Shown piece after piece: positions 8,666 through 15,947 of a stretch of DNA of 44,755 nucleotides. Source of the stretch: Clostridia bacterium (GTDB taxonomy: Bacteria > Bacillota > Clostridia > Oscillospirales > Acutalibacteraceae). Numbering within the stretch: the stretch's first letter is position 1; each line of letters begins with the position of its first letter. A program made the position numbers and the translations under genes. The DNA is taken from assembly GCA_017937865.1 (NCBI GenBank), contig JAGBCU010000057.1:1-44755 (forward strand). Reading direction: 5' to 3'. The notes beneath the pieces are model-generated. The model was given only the letters and a program-made list of their open reading frames with translations, was not told where the DNA came from and ran no database searches.

Positions 8666-8751
8666 GTTCTCAAAGAGATAATTGTATTATTTCAAATTTT
8701 CCAACTCCTTGCAGAAATGCGAGGAGTTGTTTTTATTATCTCTTTGAGAAC
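8666..8751. repeat. 86-bp nested inverted repeat
   Basis: The outer arms GTTCTCAAAGAGATAAT (8666-8682) and ATTATCTCTTTGAGAAC (8735-8751) are perfectly complementary over 17 bp. Inside them sits a separate 12-bp GNRA-loop hairpin (8702-8729). No gene is associated. It could be the fold of a small RNA, a terminator region, or a non-autonomous element. Confidence 0.85.
8702..8734 (+). terminator. strong hairpin with GAAA tetraloop and T tract
   Basis: CAACTCCTTGCA (8702-8713) pairs with TGCGAGGAGTTG (8718-8729), with one T-G wobble, around a GAAA loop, then TTTTT at 8730-8734. It has all the marks of an intrinsic terminator on the plus strand, but no plus-strand gene ends nearby: the phage operon already terminates 1.1 kb upstream. 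It may end a small unannotated transcript. Confidence 0.75.
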
Positions 8752-8836
8752 AGTTATATTCGCCCTGGGCGAGTTATATTGCTTCACAGTGATATTCAGA
8801 CTTCGTCTAAGTGGTATCGCCTTCGGCAGTTTATAG
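8752..8836. repeat. array of mini-hairpins separated by AGTTATATT-like spacers
   Basis: The spacer occurs five times in degenerate form at 8752, 8772, 8788, 8810 and 8828 (AGTTATATT, AGTTATATT, AGTGATATT, AGTGGTAT, AGTTTATAG), at intervals of 16-22 bases. Between copies lie short self-complementary inserts: CGCCCTGGGCG, GCTTCAC, AGACTTCGTCT and GCCTTCGGC. Such arrays resemble intergenic REP-like elements. No ORF covers it. Confidence 0.75.
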
Positions 8837-8878
8837 TTGATTACGTTAAGGTTTATCAGTATAAAGATATTAAAAATA

Positions 8879-8923
8879 AAACTCTTTGCAATTACTTATA
8901 TTGTAAGCAATTGCAAAGAGTTT
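8879..8923. terminator. bidirectional terminator, 20-bp stem
   Basis: AAACTCTTTGCAATTACTTA (8879-8898) and TAAGCAATTGCAAAGAGTTT (8904-8923) form a 20-bp stem with one mismatch and a 5-base loop. A T-rich tract follows on the plus strand, and a T-rich tract also follows on the minus strand. It most likely ends the acetyltransferase transcript (minus strand). Confidence 0.85.
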
Positions 8924-9010
8924 CTTTTTTTTGATGTTGATTTTGAAATATCACATGAAAAACAAGTGTCATAATATATATTTGTTATAGTGCTTTTAAT
9001 CTGAAAGCAG

Positions 9011-9544
9011 TTATTTTACTTCCCAAGGATTCTTAATATATCTACCCGGATTATTGTAATTAATAACCTTAGCATAATTACCAACAGCAGTTGCGTTATC
9101 AGGAATATCCTTTGTTACAACACTTCCTGCACCGATTGTAACGTTATTGCCGATTTTTACGTTTTCAACAATACAAACGTTAGGTCCGATGTAAGTATTG
9201 TCACCGATTATTGCTGCATTAAAATCGTTGCTACCAATAGTTGTGAATTGAGATAAATTGCAATTGTTACCGATTATTGCAGTTTCATTTACAACAATCG
9301 GACCGCCGTGACCGATATATAAGCCGTAACCAACTTTTGTTTTACGTGGTAATTGTATGTGTTTTTTTGTTTTGCTTACGCCCCATAAAGCATAGCCTAT
9401 GAATTTTGCGGGACCCGAGCAATGGCACATACGAAATGCGTATTGAAATCTAAAGGTTTTATCTTTTAAATAGGCTTTTATAAAGGTTAATGTATCGTAT
9501 TTCCCATAATAACGCATTAAATCGCTTTTTACGTAATCGTTCAT
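9011..9544 (-). CDS. serine O-acetyltransferase-like hexapeptide-repeat acetyltransferase
   Basis: A 177-residue left-handed beta-helix acetyltransferase. From residue about 75 on it shows hexapeptide repeats (GYGLYIGHGGPIVVNETAII, NCNLSQFTTIG, TYIGPNVCIVENVKIGNNV, TIGAGSVVTKDIPDNATAVG). The GHGG with downstream SQFTTIG matches the CysE-like/SAT branch, in which His is catalytic. It is shorter than CysE (about 250-270), and the N-terminus (RMCHCSGPAKFIGYALWGV) resembles capsule or LPS-type sugar O-acetyltransferases. No sulfur or cysteine genes are nearby, so a sugar or surface substrate is at least as likely as serine. The start ATG has AAGGAGT upstream. Confidence 0.82.
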   Translation of the reverse strand: MNDYVKSDLMRYYGKYDTLTFIKAYLKDKTFRFQYAFRMCHCSGPAKFIGYALWGVSKTKKHIQLPRKTKVGYGLYIGHGGPIVVNETAIIGNNCNLSQFTTIGSNDFNAAIIGDNTYIGPNVCIVENVKIGNNVTIGAGSVVTKDIPDNATAVGNYAKVINYNNPGRYIKNPWEVK

Positions 9545-9624
9545 TGCTTTTACTCCTTAATAATAGAGTTGACTGAAATGTTGTTTTTACAGATGATTAT
9601 CAATCGGGTTTATATGCTGAATTA

Positions 9625-10095
9625 CTATATCTCAATAATATCATCGTCTTCGGGGATTTCAAGCTTTGCTCCCTCTTCTGAGTCGTCAAATATTGAAATT
9701 TCGTCTGTTTCTTCAATAAGACCGTTGTATTTGTTAAATTCAGCAACCATTTTATTAAAGTTTTTAATTAAAATAAAATGCCCGAGGAAAAGACCGGGGA
9801 TGCTGCAAACAACAACGAGAGCACCGCTTTCGCTGAATTTCAAGCCGTAACGCTCAGCATTAAAATTCATTCTTTCAGCTAACTGGTATTTCCAAACAAA
9901 GCCGTAAACGAAGACTGTTGCAAGGCTCAAAATAAAAGAGGGGATGTATTTCATTGTTTTTCTTCCGTCGCCCTCGCAAAGAGTGTTAATATCTTTAGCT
10001 AATTTGCTCCAGAAATAAAGAGCGTAAATACCGAGAGTAATAATTGATAAAAAGTAGTATTTGAAAAGACTGCGTTGCTTAATTTCTGCTTTCAA
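9625..10095 (-). CDS. DUF4234 membrane protein
   Basis: A 156-residue integral membrane protein. The N-terminal segment (SLFKYYFLSIITLGIYALYFWSKLAKDIN) has the DUF4234 pattern (I-T-L-G-I-Y-x-x-Y-W/F). Hydrophobic stretches lie at about residues 10-29, 52-68 and 92-111, and the C-terminus is a cytosolic-type acidic tail (ETDEISIFDDSEEGAK). Function is unknown. The start is taken as TTG at 10093-10095: AAGGTG lies 9 bases upstream, the same layout as for the YHYH gene. GTG 10105 would overlap the ribosome site. It is followed after 80 bases by the acetyltransferase gene, and the two may share a transcript. Confidence 0.75.
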   Translation of the reverse strand: MKAEIKQRSLFKYYFLSIITLGIYALYFWSKLAKDINTLCEGDGRKTMKYIPSFILSLATVFVYGFVWKYQLAERMNFNAERYGLKFSESGALVVVCSIPGLFLGHFILIKNFNKMVAEFNKYNGLIEETDEISIFDDSEEGAKLEIPEDDDIIEI

Positions 10096-10129
10096 AATTA
10101 CGTACACCTTCTTTATAATTTATATTTTC

Positions 10130-10158
10130 AGTATATTATAAATCTTGGTAAAAATCAA
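10130..10158 (-). promoter_or_regulatory. sigma-A-type promoter with overlapping dyad, DUF4234 gene
   Basis: On the minus strand TTGATT (10153-10158) and TATACT (10130-10135) are 17 bases apart. The -35 box lies within a dyad AATCTTG (10141-10147) ... CAAGATT (10156-10162), which could be an operator. Confidence 0.6.
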
Positions 10159-10225
10159 GATTATAAATGTTAACAATTATTGTTCTAAAATCCTTTATTT
10201 TCGGCAAAAAACCTCGTTTGTATCA

Positions 10226-10254
10226 TTGACTTTTTTATAATTATATGTGATAAT
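10226..10254 (+). promoter_or_regulatory. sigma-A-type extended -10 promoter for valS-folC
   Basis: TTGACT (10226-10231), a 17-base spacer, then TG-T-GATAAT with the -10 hexamer at 10249-10254. The expected start near 10261 leaves a leader of only about 45 bases before the valS TTG. Confidence 0.8.
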
Positions 10255-10306
10255 AATCTGTAAATTAATTTAGTTATTAAAAGTATTTTTAAGGGGGAGA
10301 CTTCTC

Positions 10307-13003
10307 TTGAAGAAAGAACTCGCAAAACAATACGATCCTAAAAATGTTGAGGAGCGTATTTATAAATCTTGGTTAGACGGAAAATATTTCCATGCAAAGT
10401 GTGAAGAGGGTAAGCCTACTTACACTATAGTTATTCCGCCACCCAATATCACAGGTCAGCTTCATATGGGTCACGCGCTTGATAATACTCTTCAGGATAT
10501 TCTTATCCGTTGGAAGAGAATGTCAGGCTTTGATACCTTGTGGCTTCCCGGTACTGACCACGCATCAATTGCTACAGAAGCTAAAATTGTTGAAGCAATG
10601 CGCGCTGAGGGTATTACTAAAGAAGATCTTGGCCGTGACGGCTTCCTTGTTCGTGCTTGGGATTGGAAAGAAAAATACGGTGGCAGAATCGTTGAACAGT
10701 TAAAGAAGTTAGGCTCTTCATGCGACTGGGACAGAGAAAGATTTACTCTTGACGAAGGTTGCAACAAGGCTGTTAATACTGTTTTTAAAACCCTTTACGA
10801 TAAAGATTTAATCTACAGAGGCAACCGTATGGTTAACTGGTGTCCTTGCTGTAATACTTCAATTTCTGATGCAGAGGTTGAGTATGAAGAAAAGGACGGT
10901 AATTTCTGGCATCTTCTTTACACAGTTAAAGAAACAGGGGAAAAGCTTGAGCTTGCTACAACCCGTCCCGAAACGATGCTTGGTGATACTGCTGTAGCTA
11001 TTAACGCAGAGGATGAAAGATACAAGCATCTTCACGGTTGTCACGTTATTTTACCTCTTCTTAATAAAGAAATTCCCATCGTTTGCGATGAACATGCAGA
11101 TATGACAAAGGGTACAGGTGTTGTTAAAATTACACCCGCCCACGACCCCAACGACTTTGAGGTTGGTCAGAGATGTAACCTTCCTATCGTTCGTACCTTT
11201 ACCTATGACGGTCGTCTTACAGGTGCAGAGGATAAGAGAATTGCGGACGAGCTTATTGCAAGCGGTAGAGCAACTGAAAACGAGCCCGAGGTTCTTGACT
11301 GCGGTAAATATGCAGGTATGACTACAATGGAAGCAAGAAAAGCAATTCTTGCAGACCTTGAAGCAGGCGGTTATATTAAAGAAATTGAGCCTCTCAAGCA
11401 TGAAGTTGGTACTTGCTACCGTTGTCATAGTACAATTGAGCCTATGGTTTCAAAGCAGTGGTTTGTTCGTATGGTACCCCTTGCAAAGCCTGCTATTGAA
11501 GCAGTTGAAAAGGGCGAAACAAAGTTCGTTCCCGAAAGATTTACAAAGAACTACCTTAACTGGATGAATAATACTCGTGACTGGTGCGTATCCCGTCAGC
11601 TTTGGTGGGGTCATAGAATTCCCGCTTGGTATTGTGAGGATTGCGGTGGCGTTACCGTTAGCGTTGATACACCCGAAAAATGCTGTAAATGTGACTCTGC
11701 AAAGCTTAAGCAGGATGAAGATACTCTTGATACCTGGTTCAGCTCAGCTCTTTGGCCCTTCTCAACTCTCGGTTGGCCCGAAAAAACTAAGGATTTAGAG
11801 CATTTCTATCCTACAAATACCCTTGTTACCGGCTACGATATCATCGGCTTCTGGGTTTCCCGTATGATTTTCTCTGCTCTTGAGTATACAGGTAGAGTTC
11901 CCTTTGATACCGTTCTTATTCATGGTCTTGTTCGTGATGCTCAGGGTAGAAAAATGTCAAAATCTCTCGGCAACGGTATTGACCCCCTTGAGATTATCGA
12001 CCAGTACGGTGCAGATGCTCTTCGTTTCTCTCTCGCTACAGGTAATAGCCCCGGTAACGATATGAGATTTATGCCCGAAAAGATTGAAGCAAGCCGTAAC
12101 TTTGCTAATAAGCTTTGGAATGCAAATCGCTTTATCCTTATGAATCTTGATGAGGATGAGCCCGCACCCCATATTCCCGAAAACCTTGCAACAGAAGATA
12201 AATGGATTCTCAGTCAGTTTAACAGCCTTGTTAAAGCTGTTACAAACTCTCTTGAAAATTATGAGCTCGGTATCGCAGTTCAAAATCTTTACGATTTCAT
12301 TTGGGACGTTTTCTGTGATTGGTATATCGAAATTGCAAAAATCCGTCTTAACGGTGATAACGAAGAAGGTAAAAAGACTGCAAAAGCAGTTCTCGTATAC
12401 GTTATGAGCAACACTCTTAAACTTCTTCATCCCTTTATGCCATTTATTACTGAAGAAATCTGGCTTGCTCTTCCCCACGACGGTGAAAGCATTATGATTT
12501 CAGAATGGTGCAAATATGACGAAGCTCTCAACTTCCCCGTTGAAGAAGAGGCAATGAACAGAGTTATGTCAGCTATCAAGGCTGTTCGTAACCGTCGTTC
12601 TGAAATGAATGTTCCTCCCTCAAGAAAAGCAAAGCTTTATATTGCAACAAAATATATTGAAGATTTCACAAACGGTAGCGTATTTATGAACAGACTTGCT
12701 TCTGCTTCAGAAATTGAAATCGGTAGTGAATTTGATATAGAGGGTAGCGTAAGCGTTATTACTGAATCTGCAAAGATTTTCATTCCTCTTAACGAGCTTG
12801 TTGACCTTTCTGCTGAAAAAGCAAGACTTGAGAAAGAGCTTGAAACAGCTAAGAAAGACCTTGAATTTGTTGAGAATAAGCTTAATAACCCCGGTTTCAT
12901 GGCTAAGGCACCCGAAAAGGTTGTTGCTGCTCAGCGTGAAGCACAGGCTAAGCATTTAGCAAAAATTTCAATGCTTGAAGAAAGTATTCAGAAGTTACAA
13001 TGA
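10307..13003 (+). CDS. valS: valine--tRNA ligase
   Basis: An 898-residue class Ia aminoacyl-tRNA synthetase, full length for the family. The HIGH-type signature is HMGH at residues 53-56 (PPPNITGQLHMGHALDN) and the KMSKS loop is exact at 549-553 (GRKMSKSLGNGIDP). A zinc-binding Cys pattern (WYCEDCGG, CCKCDSAKL) lies at about 443-465. The C-terminal coiled coil (LSAEKARLEKELETAKKDLE) is the tRNA-binding arm of ValRS. It charges tRNA-Val and edits Thr with its CP1 domain. The start is TTG 10307, 6 bases after AAGGGGGAGA; no nearer ATG fits. The stop overlaps the folC ATG (ATGA), a common valS-folC arrangement in Firmicutes. No T-box leader is present. Confidence 0.97.
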   Translation: MKKELAKQYDPKNVEERIYKSWLDGKYFHAKCEEGKPTYTIVIPPPNITGQLHMGHALDNTLQDILIRWKRMSGFDTLWLPGTDHASIATEAKIVEAMRAEGITKEDLGRDGFLVRAWDWKEKYGGRIVEQLKKLGSSCDWDRERFTLDEGCNKAVNTVFKTLYDKDLIYRGNRMVNWCPCCNTSISDAEVEYEEKDGNFWHLLYTVKETGEKLELATTRPETMLGDTAVAINAEDERYKHLHGCHVILPLLNKEIPIVCDEHADMTKGTGVVKITPAHDPNDFEVGQRCNLPIVRTFTYDGRLTGAEDKRIADELIASGRATENEPEVLDCGKYAGMTTMEARKAILADLEAGGYIKEIEPLKHEVGTCYRCHSTIEPMVSKQWFVRMVPLAKPAIEAVEKGETKFVPERFTKNYLNWMNNTRDWCVSRQLWWGHRIPAWYCEDCGGVTVSVDTPEKCCKCDSAKLKQDEDTLDTWFSSALWPFSTLGWPEKTKDLEHFYPTNTLVTGYDIIGFWVSRMIFSALEYTGRVPFDTVLIHGLVRDAQGRKMSKSLGNGIDPLEIIDQYGADALRFSLATGNSPGNDMRFMPEKIEASRNFANKLWNANRFILMNLDEDEPAPHIPENLATEDKWILSQFNSLVKAVTNSLENYELGIAVQNLYDFIWDVFCDWYIEIAKIRLNGDNEEGKKTAKAVLVYVMSNTLKLLHPFMPFITEEIWLALPHDGESIMISEWCKYDEALNFPVEEEAMNRVMSAIKAVRNRRSEMNVPPSRKAKLYIATKYIEDFTNGSVFMNRLASASEIEIGSEFDIEGSVSVITESAKIFIPLNELVDLSAEKARLEKELETAKKDLEFVENKLNNPGFMAKAPEKVVAAQREAQAKHLAKISMLEESIQKLQ

Positions 13004-14280
13004 ATTATATTGAATCGGTAAATTATATACATTCATTATTAAAATTCGGTATCCGTCCCGGTTTAAACGGGATGGATGCCTTATTGCATTTGTTGGGTGA
13101 GCCTCATAAAGCTTTAAAATACGTTCACGTTGCGGGAACAAACGGTAAAGGCTCAACATCAACCGCAATTTCAAACGTTTTGATAGAAGCAGGCTACAAC
13201 GTAGGGCTTTATACTTCGCCTTACGTAACCGATTTTCTTGAAAGGGTACAGTATAACGGTGAACCTATTGACAGAGAAATCTTTGCGAATTCCGTTACTA
13301 AAGTCAGAGAAGCTGTAGAATTCCTTGAAAATCAAGGTAAGCAAATTACGGAATTTGAAGCCCTTACAGCATCTGCTTTTATGTGCTTCAAGGCTCTTGA
13401 TTGCGACCTGGTTGTCCTCGAAGTAGGGCTTGGCGGTAGGCTTGATGCTACAAACGTTATTGCGACTCCTCTTGTAAACGTTATAACCTCATTGTCAATT
13501 GACCATTCTGCAATTTTAGGTAACACTATCGAGGAAATAGCTTTTGAAAAATGCGGTACTATTAAAGAAAACGGTACAGTTATAGCTTCTTACGGGCAAC
13601 CCGAAAATGCTGTAAAAGTTATTAAAAAAATATGTTTAGAAAGAGATAATTCTCTCGTTGTGCCTGATGAATCGCAAATCAAAGTTCTCGATTCCGGCAT
13701 TTTCGGAGTTGAGTTTACGTATAAAAACAGCGTTTATAAAACCTCAATGGCAGGCTTTCATCAGATTAAAAATATGACTTGCGTTATTGAGGCTTGCTAT
13801 GTTCTTAGAAGTTTTTTTGAAATTTCAGATGATGATATATACAACGGAATAGAAAAAACTGTTTTGCCTGCAAGGGTTGAGGTAATATCAAAATTGCCTT
13901 TAGTTATTCTTGACGGAGGTCATAACGAGGACGGTACAAAGGCTTTTTATGACAGCGTTTCACCGTATCTTTATAAATACGATAAAATCTGCGTTGTGGC
14001 AGGTATGATGGCTGATAAAGCTGTTAAAGCCTCTTTAAAACCGTTAATAGAATATTGTGACAGATTTATTGCGGTAACTCCCGATAATCCAAGGGCTATG
14101 AGCTGTGACGAGTTAGCAGAAATTGCGAAGCAGTTTTGTGATGACGTTACCGCTATACCGTCACCCGTTGAAGCGGTGAAAACGGCTGTTGAGGCTTTGG
14201 GTGAAAATGATGCACTTTTAGTCGTAGGCTCGCTTTATCTTGCAGGTGAGGTAAGAGAAACTCTATTAAAGCTCTTTTAA
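13000..14280 (+). CDS. folC: bifunctional folylpolyglutamate synthase/dihydrofolate synthase
   Basis: A 426-residue Mur-ligase-family enzyme. The ATP loop is at residues 44-53 (HVAGTNGKGST), followed by the folate-site region TSPYVTDFLERVQYNGEPI and the GLGGRLDATNVI motif. The second domain shows LDGGHNEDG, the usual Mur-ligase C-terminal signature. It adds glutamate to dihydropteroate and to reduced folates in the cytosol. It is translationally coupled to valS by a 4-base overlap. Length and motifs are normal. Confidence 0.95.
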   Translation: MNYIESVNYIHSLLKFGIRPGLNGMDALLHLLGEPHKALKYVHVAGTNGKGSTSTAISNVLIEAGYNVGLYTSPYVTDFLERVQYNGEPIDREIFANSVTKVREAVEFLENQGKQITEFEALTASAFMCFKALDCDLVVLEVGLGGRLDATNVIATPLVNVITSLSIDHSAILGNTIEEIAFEKCGTIKENGTVIASYGQPENAVKVIKKICLERDNSLVVPDESQIKVLDSGIFGVEFTYKNSVYKTSMAGFHQIKNMTCVIEACYVLRSFFEISDDDIYNGIEKTVLPARVEVISKLPLVILDGGHNEDGTKAFYDSVSPYLYKYDKICVVAGMMADKAVKASLKPLIEYCDRFIAVTPDNPRAMSCDELAEIAKQFCDDVTAIPSPVEAVKTAVEALGENDALLVVGSLYLAGEVRETLLKLF

Positions 14281-14296
14281 ATTTACAGTAATTTAA

Positions 14297-14325
14297 TTGA
14301 TTTTAATAGACTTTAGTGATAAAAT
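14297..14325 (+). promoter_or_regulatory. sigma-A-type extended -10 promoter for the DUF4364 gene
   Basis: TTGATT (14297-14302), a 17-base spacer, then TG-A-TAAAAT with the -10 hexamer at 14320-14325. A short dyad AGTGAG...CTCACT lies in the leader at about 14340-14367. Confidence 0.75.
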
Positions 14326-14383
14326 AATTGTATAAAATTAGTGAGTTGAATTGATGATTTTACTCACTGTAAGGAGTATTTAA

Positions 14384-14941
14384 ATGGTTGAATTTGATGC
14401 TTTTGCAGGCGGTATTGAAATAGGCGGCTTGCGAAATATGCTTGAAATTAAAATACTTATCTGTTACATTCTCGGTAACGTTAAAACCCCTATGAAGCGT
14501 ACCCAGATTTGTGATGCTCTTCAAAAAACAGGTCTTGTTAATTATTTTGATGCAAATGCGGCTATAGATGAGCTTATTGCAACAGAAACTCTTAAAGAAA
14601 CTGAGTATTTCGGCGAAAACTGTCTTGACGTTTCTGCAAAGGGTATTTACGGTGCAAGAGAGCTTGAAAATAATCTTCTTCCCGGTGTAAGAGACCGTGC
14701 GGTTAAAACCGCTTTAAATATCGTTGCAAGAGCAAGAGCTGAAAGAGAAAATAATGTTGAAATAAAAAAAGTTCATAACGGTTATGACGTAACCTTTGAA
14801 ATTGAAAGCCTTGGTGACAGATTATTGTCATTAACTCTTAACGTTACTGATGAGTTTCAGGCAGAGCAGTTAAAGGATGGCTTCCTCGATGACCCGGGCG
14901 CTCTTTACTCTGATATTATCAACAGACTTGTAAAGGAATAA
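14384..14941 (+). CDS. DUF4364 family protein (winged-helix-like)
   Basis: A 185-residue protein matching the DUF4364 family in length and sequence style. The N-terminal half (residues about 17-90: LEIKILICYILGNVKTPMKR, QICDALQKTG, YFDANAAIDELI) looks like a winged-helix DNA-binding domain. The C-terminal half (VEIKKVHNGYDVTFEI, LSLTLNVTDEFQAEQLK) forms a second alpha/beta part. Members are common next to folC or valS in Clostridia, but the biological role has not been defined. It has its own promoter and a good AAGGAGT ribosome site, and ends in a strong terminator. Confidence 0.85.
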   Translation: MVEFDAFAGGIEIGGLRNMLEIKILICYILGNVKTPMKRTQICDALQKTGLVNYFDANAAIDELIATETLKETEYFGENCLDVSAKGIYGARELENNLLPGVRDRAVKTALNIVARARAERENNVEIKKVHNGYDVTFEIESLGDRLLSLTLNVTDEFQAEQLKDGFLDDPGALYSDIINRLVKE

Positions 14942-14957
14942 TTAATTATAAAATTTA

Positions 14958-15004
14958 AACACCTGACACTTTGACTGTTAACACAGTGTGTCAGGTGTTT
15001 TTAT
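14958..15004. terminator. bidirectional terminator between convergent genes
   Basis: AACACCTGACAC (14958-14969) and GTGTCAGGTGTT (14988-14999) form a perfect 12-bp stem, followed by T's on the plus strand. The A-rich left flank gives a T-rich tract on the minus strand, so it can also end the Cys-rich gene transcript. Confidence 0.88.
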
Positions 15005-15019
15005 GTTTATTTTATTATT

Positions 15020-15859
15020 TTATTTTGAGCATCCGCAGCTGCCACCGGGGTTAAAGGATGATGCACAGTCATTTCCCTTTAAGTTCGGGGGGAAGAATTC
15101 GTCAATAGGGAAGCAAATCTTCTTAAAGGTGTCGCAGGGGTCCTCTGTGTCACAGCAGCATTCCTTTGTCGGTACGCAGAAATCGTAAGCAGGAATAAGC
15201 ATCTGCACGTCTCTTTCAAGCTGAATAATAGTGAAAATACCGAGAGTAACCTTAACGGCTTTTTCACAGTCGCAAGCATTAAAATCGCCTTCAAAGCAAC
15301 AACAAATATTTCTCGGGATATTGTCGCAACAGTTACCGAGAGTGTTACAGCAATCGCAAACTCTGCAAATCTTGGCATCAAGCACAATGGGGTCTACGCA
15401 TTGTACCTTTGCCTTGGGGTTAGTGTTACCGATAGGCATCTGCTCATCAAAGCCGTCACAAACGTAGCTTGATGAGAAGATTTTAACGTTACCGTCGCTA
15501 CCGTAAAGAATGCATTTTTTACCGAAGGTAACAAGACCTTCAAGAATTGTAGGTGAAGCGGTAGGGCAGGTATAAGCATCAAGGCAAACCTTTACGAAAA
15601 ACGTAAGGTCAACGGAATAGCAGCCTTTGTTGAAGGGTACTTTTTCAACCTCAACAAGGCAGTTAAGTATTTGTGCGGCTCTTGGTTTAACTACAGACGC
15701 ATTGTCGAGAATACATTGACCTCTGTCGGTAAGGTAAACTCTTAAATCTGTAAGGCAATCCTTGTCGGCGCAAGAGTCGTAAACTCTGTTAGTGTCAATA
15801 CAGATAGCCTCTTTGATGTGGTTAAGCTCTGAGCCTGAATAGTTTTTGTTATCAGCCAT
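15020..15859 (-). CDS. cysteine-rich protein, possible spore-coat component
   Basis: A 279-residue protein with 31 cysteines, clustered in residues about 160-215 and 240-279 (ICRVCDCCNTLGNCC; NICCCFEGDFNACDC; KECCCDTEDPCDTF). The N-terminal 130 residues (KNYSGSELNHIKEAICIDTN, YDSCADKDCL) resemble a hypothetical protein widely found in Oscillospiraceae. There is no signal peptide or TM segment, so it would be made in the cytosol. The upstream region has a sigma-K/E-like promoter, which together with the cysteine content suggests a cross-linked spore-coat protein made in the mother cell. That role is inference; an alternative is a metal-binding protein. The start ATG has AGGAGG upstream. Confidence 0.72.
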   Translation of the reverse strand: MADNKNYSGSELNHIKEAICIDTNRVYDSCADKDCLTDLRVYLTDRGQCILDNASVVKPRAAQILNCLVEVEKVPFNKGCYSVDLTFFVKVCLDAYTCPTASPTILEGLVTFGKKCILYGSDGNVKIFSSSYVCDGFDEQMPIGNTNPKAKVQCVDPIVLDAKICRVCDCCNTLGNCCDNIPRNICCCFEGDFNACDCEKAVKVTLGIFTIIQLERDVQMLIPAYDFCVPTKECCCDTEDPCDTFKKICFPIDEFFPPNLKGNDCASSFNPGGSCGCSK

Positions 15860-15909
15860 ATCTTTTCCTCCTGAAATGTATTTGAAGCTAAAAACTTAAA
15901 CTTCATTAC

Positions 15910-15935
15910 ATAGTATGAAAAGATACGGGAATAGT
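15910..15935 (-). promoter_or_regulatory. sporulation (sigma-K/sigma-E-like) promoter of the Cys-rich gene
   Basis: On the minus strand the upstream region reads AC, 16 bases, CATACTATG (the -10 part is at 15910-15917, the AC at 15934-15935). This fits the sigma-K pattern AC-N15-17-CATAnnnTA except at the last base, and the CATAC core is also shared with sigma-E. No sigma-A TTGACA/TATAAT pair was found here. Confidence 0.5.
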
Positions 15936-15947
15936 TACATTTTTATT

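Larger units (their letters stand above)
8290..8878. other. gene-free AT-rich stretch with several inverted repeats (possible prophage border)
   Basis: I find no credible ORF here. Contents in order: the YHYH promoter; a perfect 13-bp inverted repeat AAATTCGTTAAAA (8399-8411) with its complement at 8419-8431; scattered GTTAC/GTAAC motifs, including GTTACAC twice 11 bases apart near 8610-8627; a very AT-rich segment at about 8500-8580; an 86-bp nested inverted repeat (8666-8751); and a run of mini-hairpins (8752-8836). Repeated short motifs next to a prophage edge could be recombinase-binding arms, but no duplicated core was identified. Confidence 0.55.

Noticed and set aside
8666..8751. Integron attC site
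   Set aside because: The size and folded form fit, but the ends read GTT...AAC outward, opposite to attC R boxes, and no integron integrase or cassettes are present.
8752..8836. CRISPR array
   Set aside because: Spacer copies are only about 9 bases and degenerate, inserts are 7-13 bases and palindromic, and no cas genes are present.
10096..10306. T-box leader upstream of valS
   Set aside because: The promoter is too close to the start codon and I see no specifier stem, T-box sequence or terminator hairpin.
11957..12478. Minus-strand ORF of 173 codons inside valS
   Set aside because: Shadow of the valS reading frame, no ribosome site, no recognisable domain.
14988..15188. Plus-strand ORF of 66 codons
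   Set aside because: It begins in the terminator stem and is antisense to the Cys-rich gene, which has a better ribosome site and composition.
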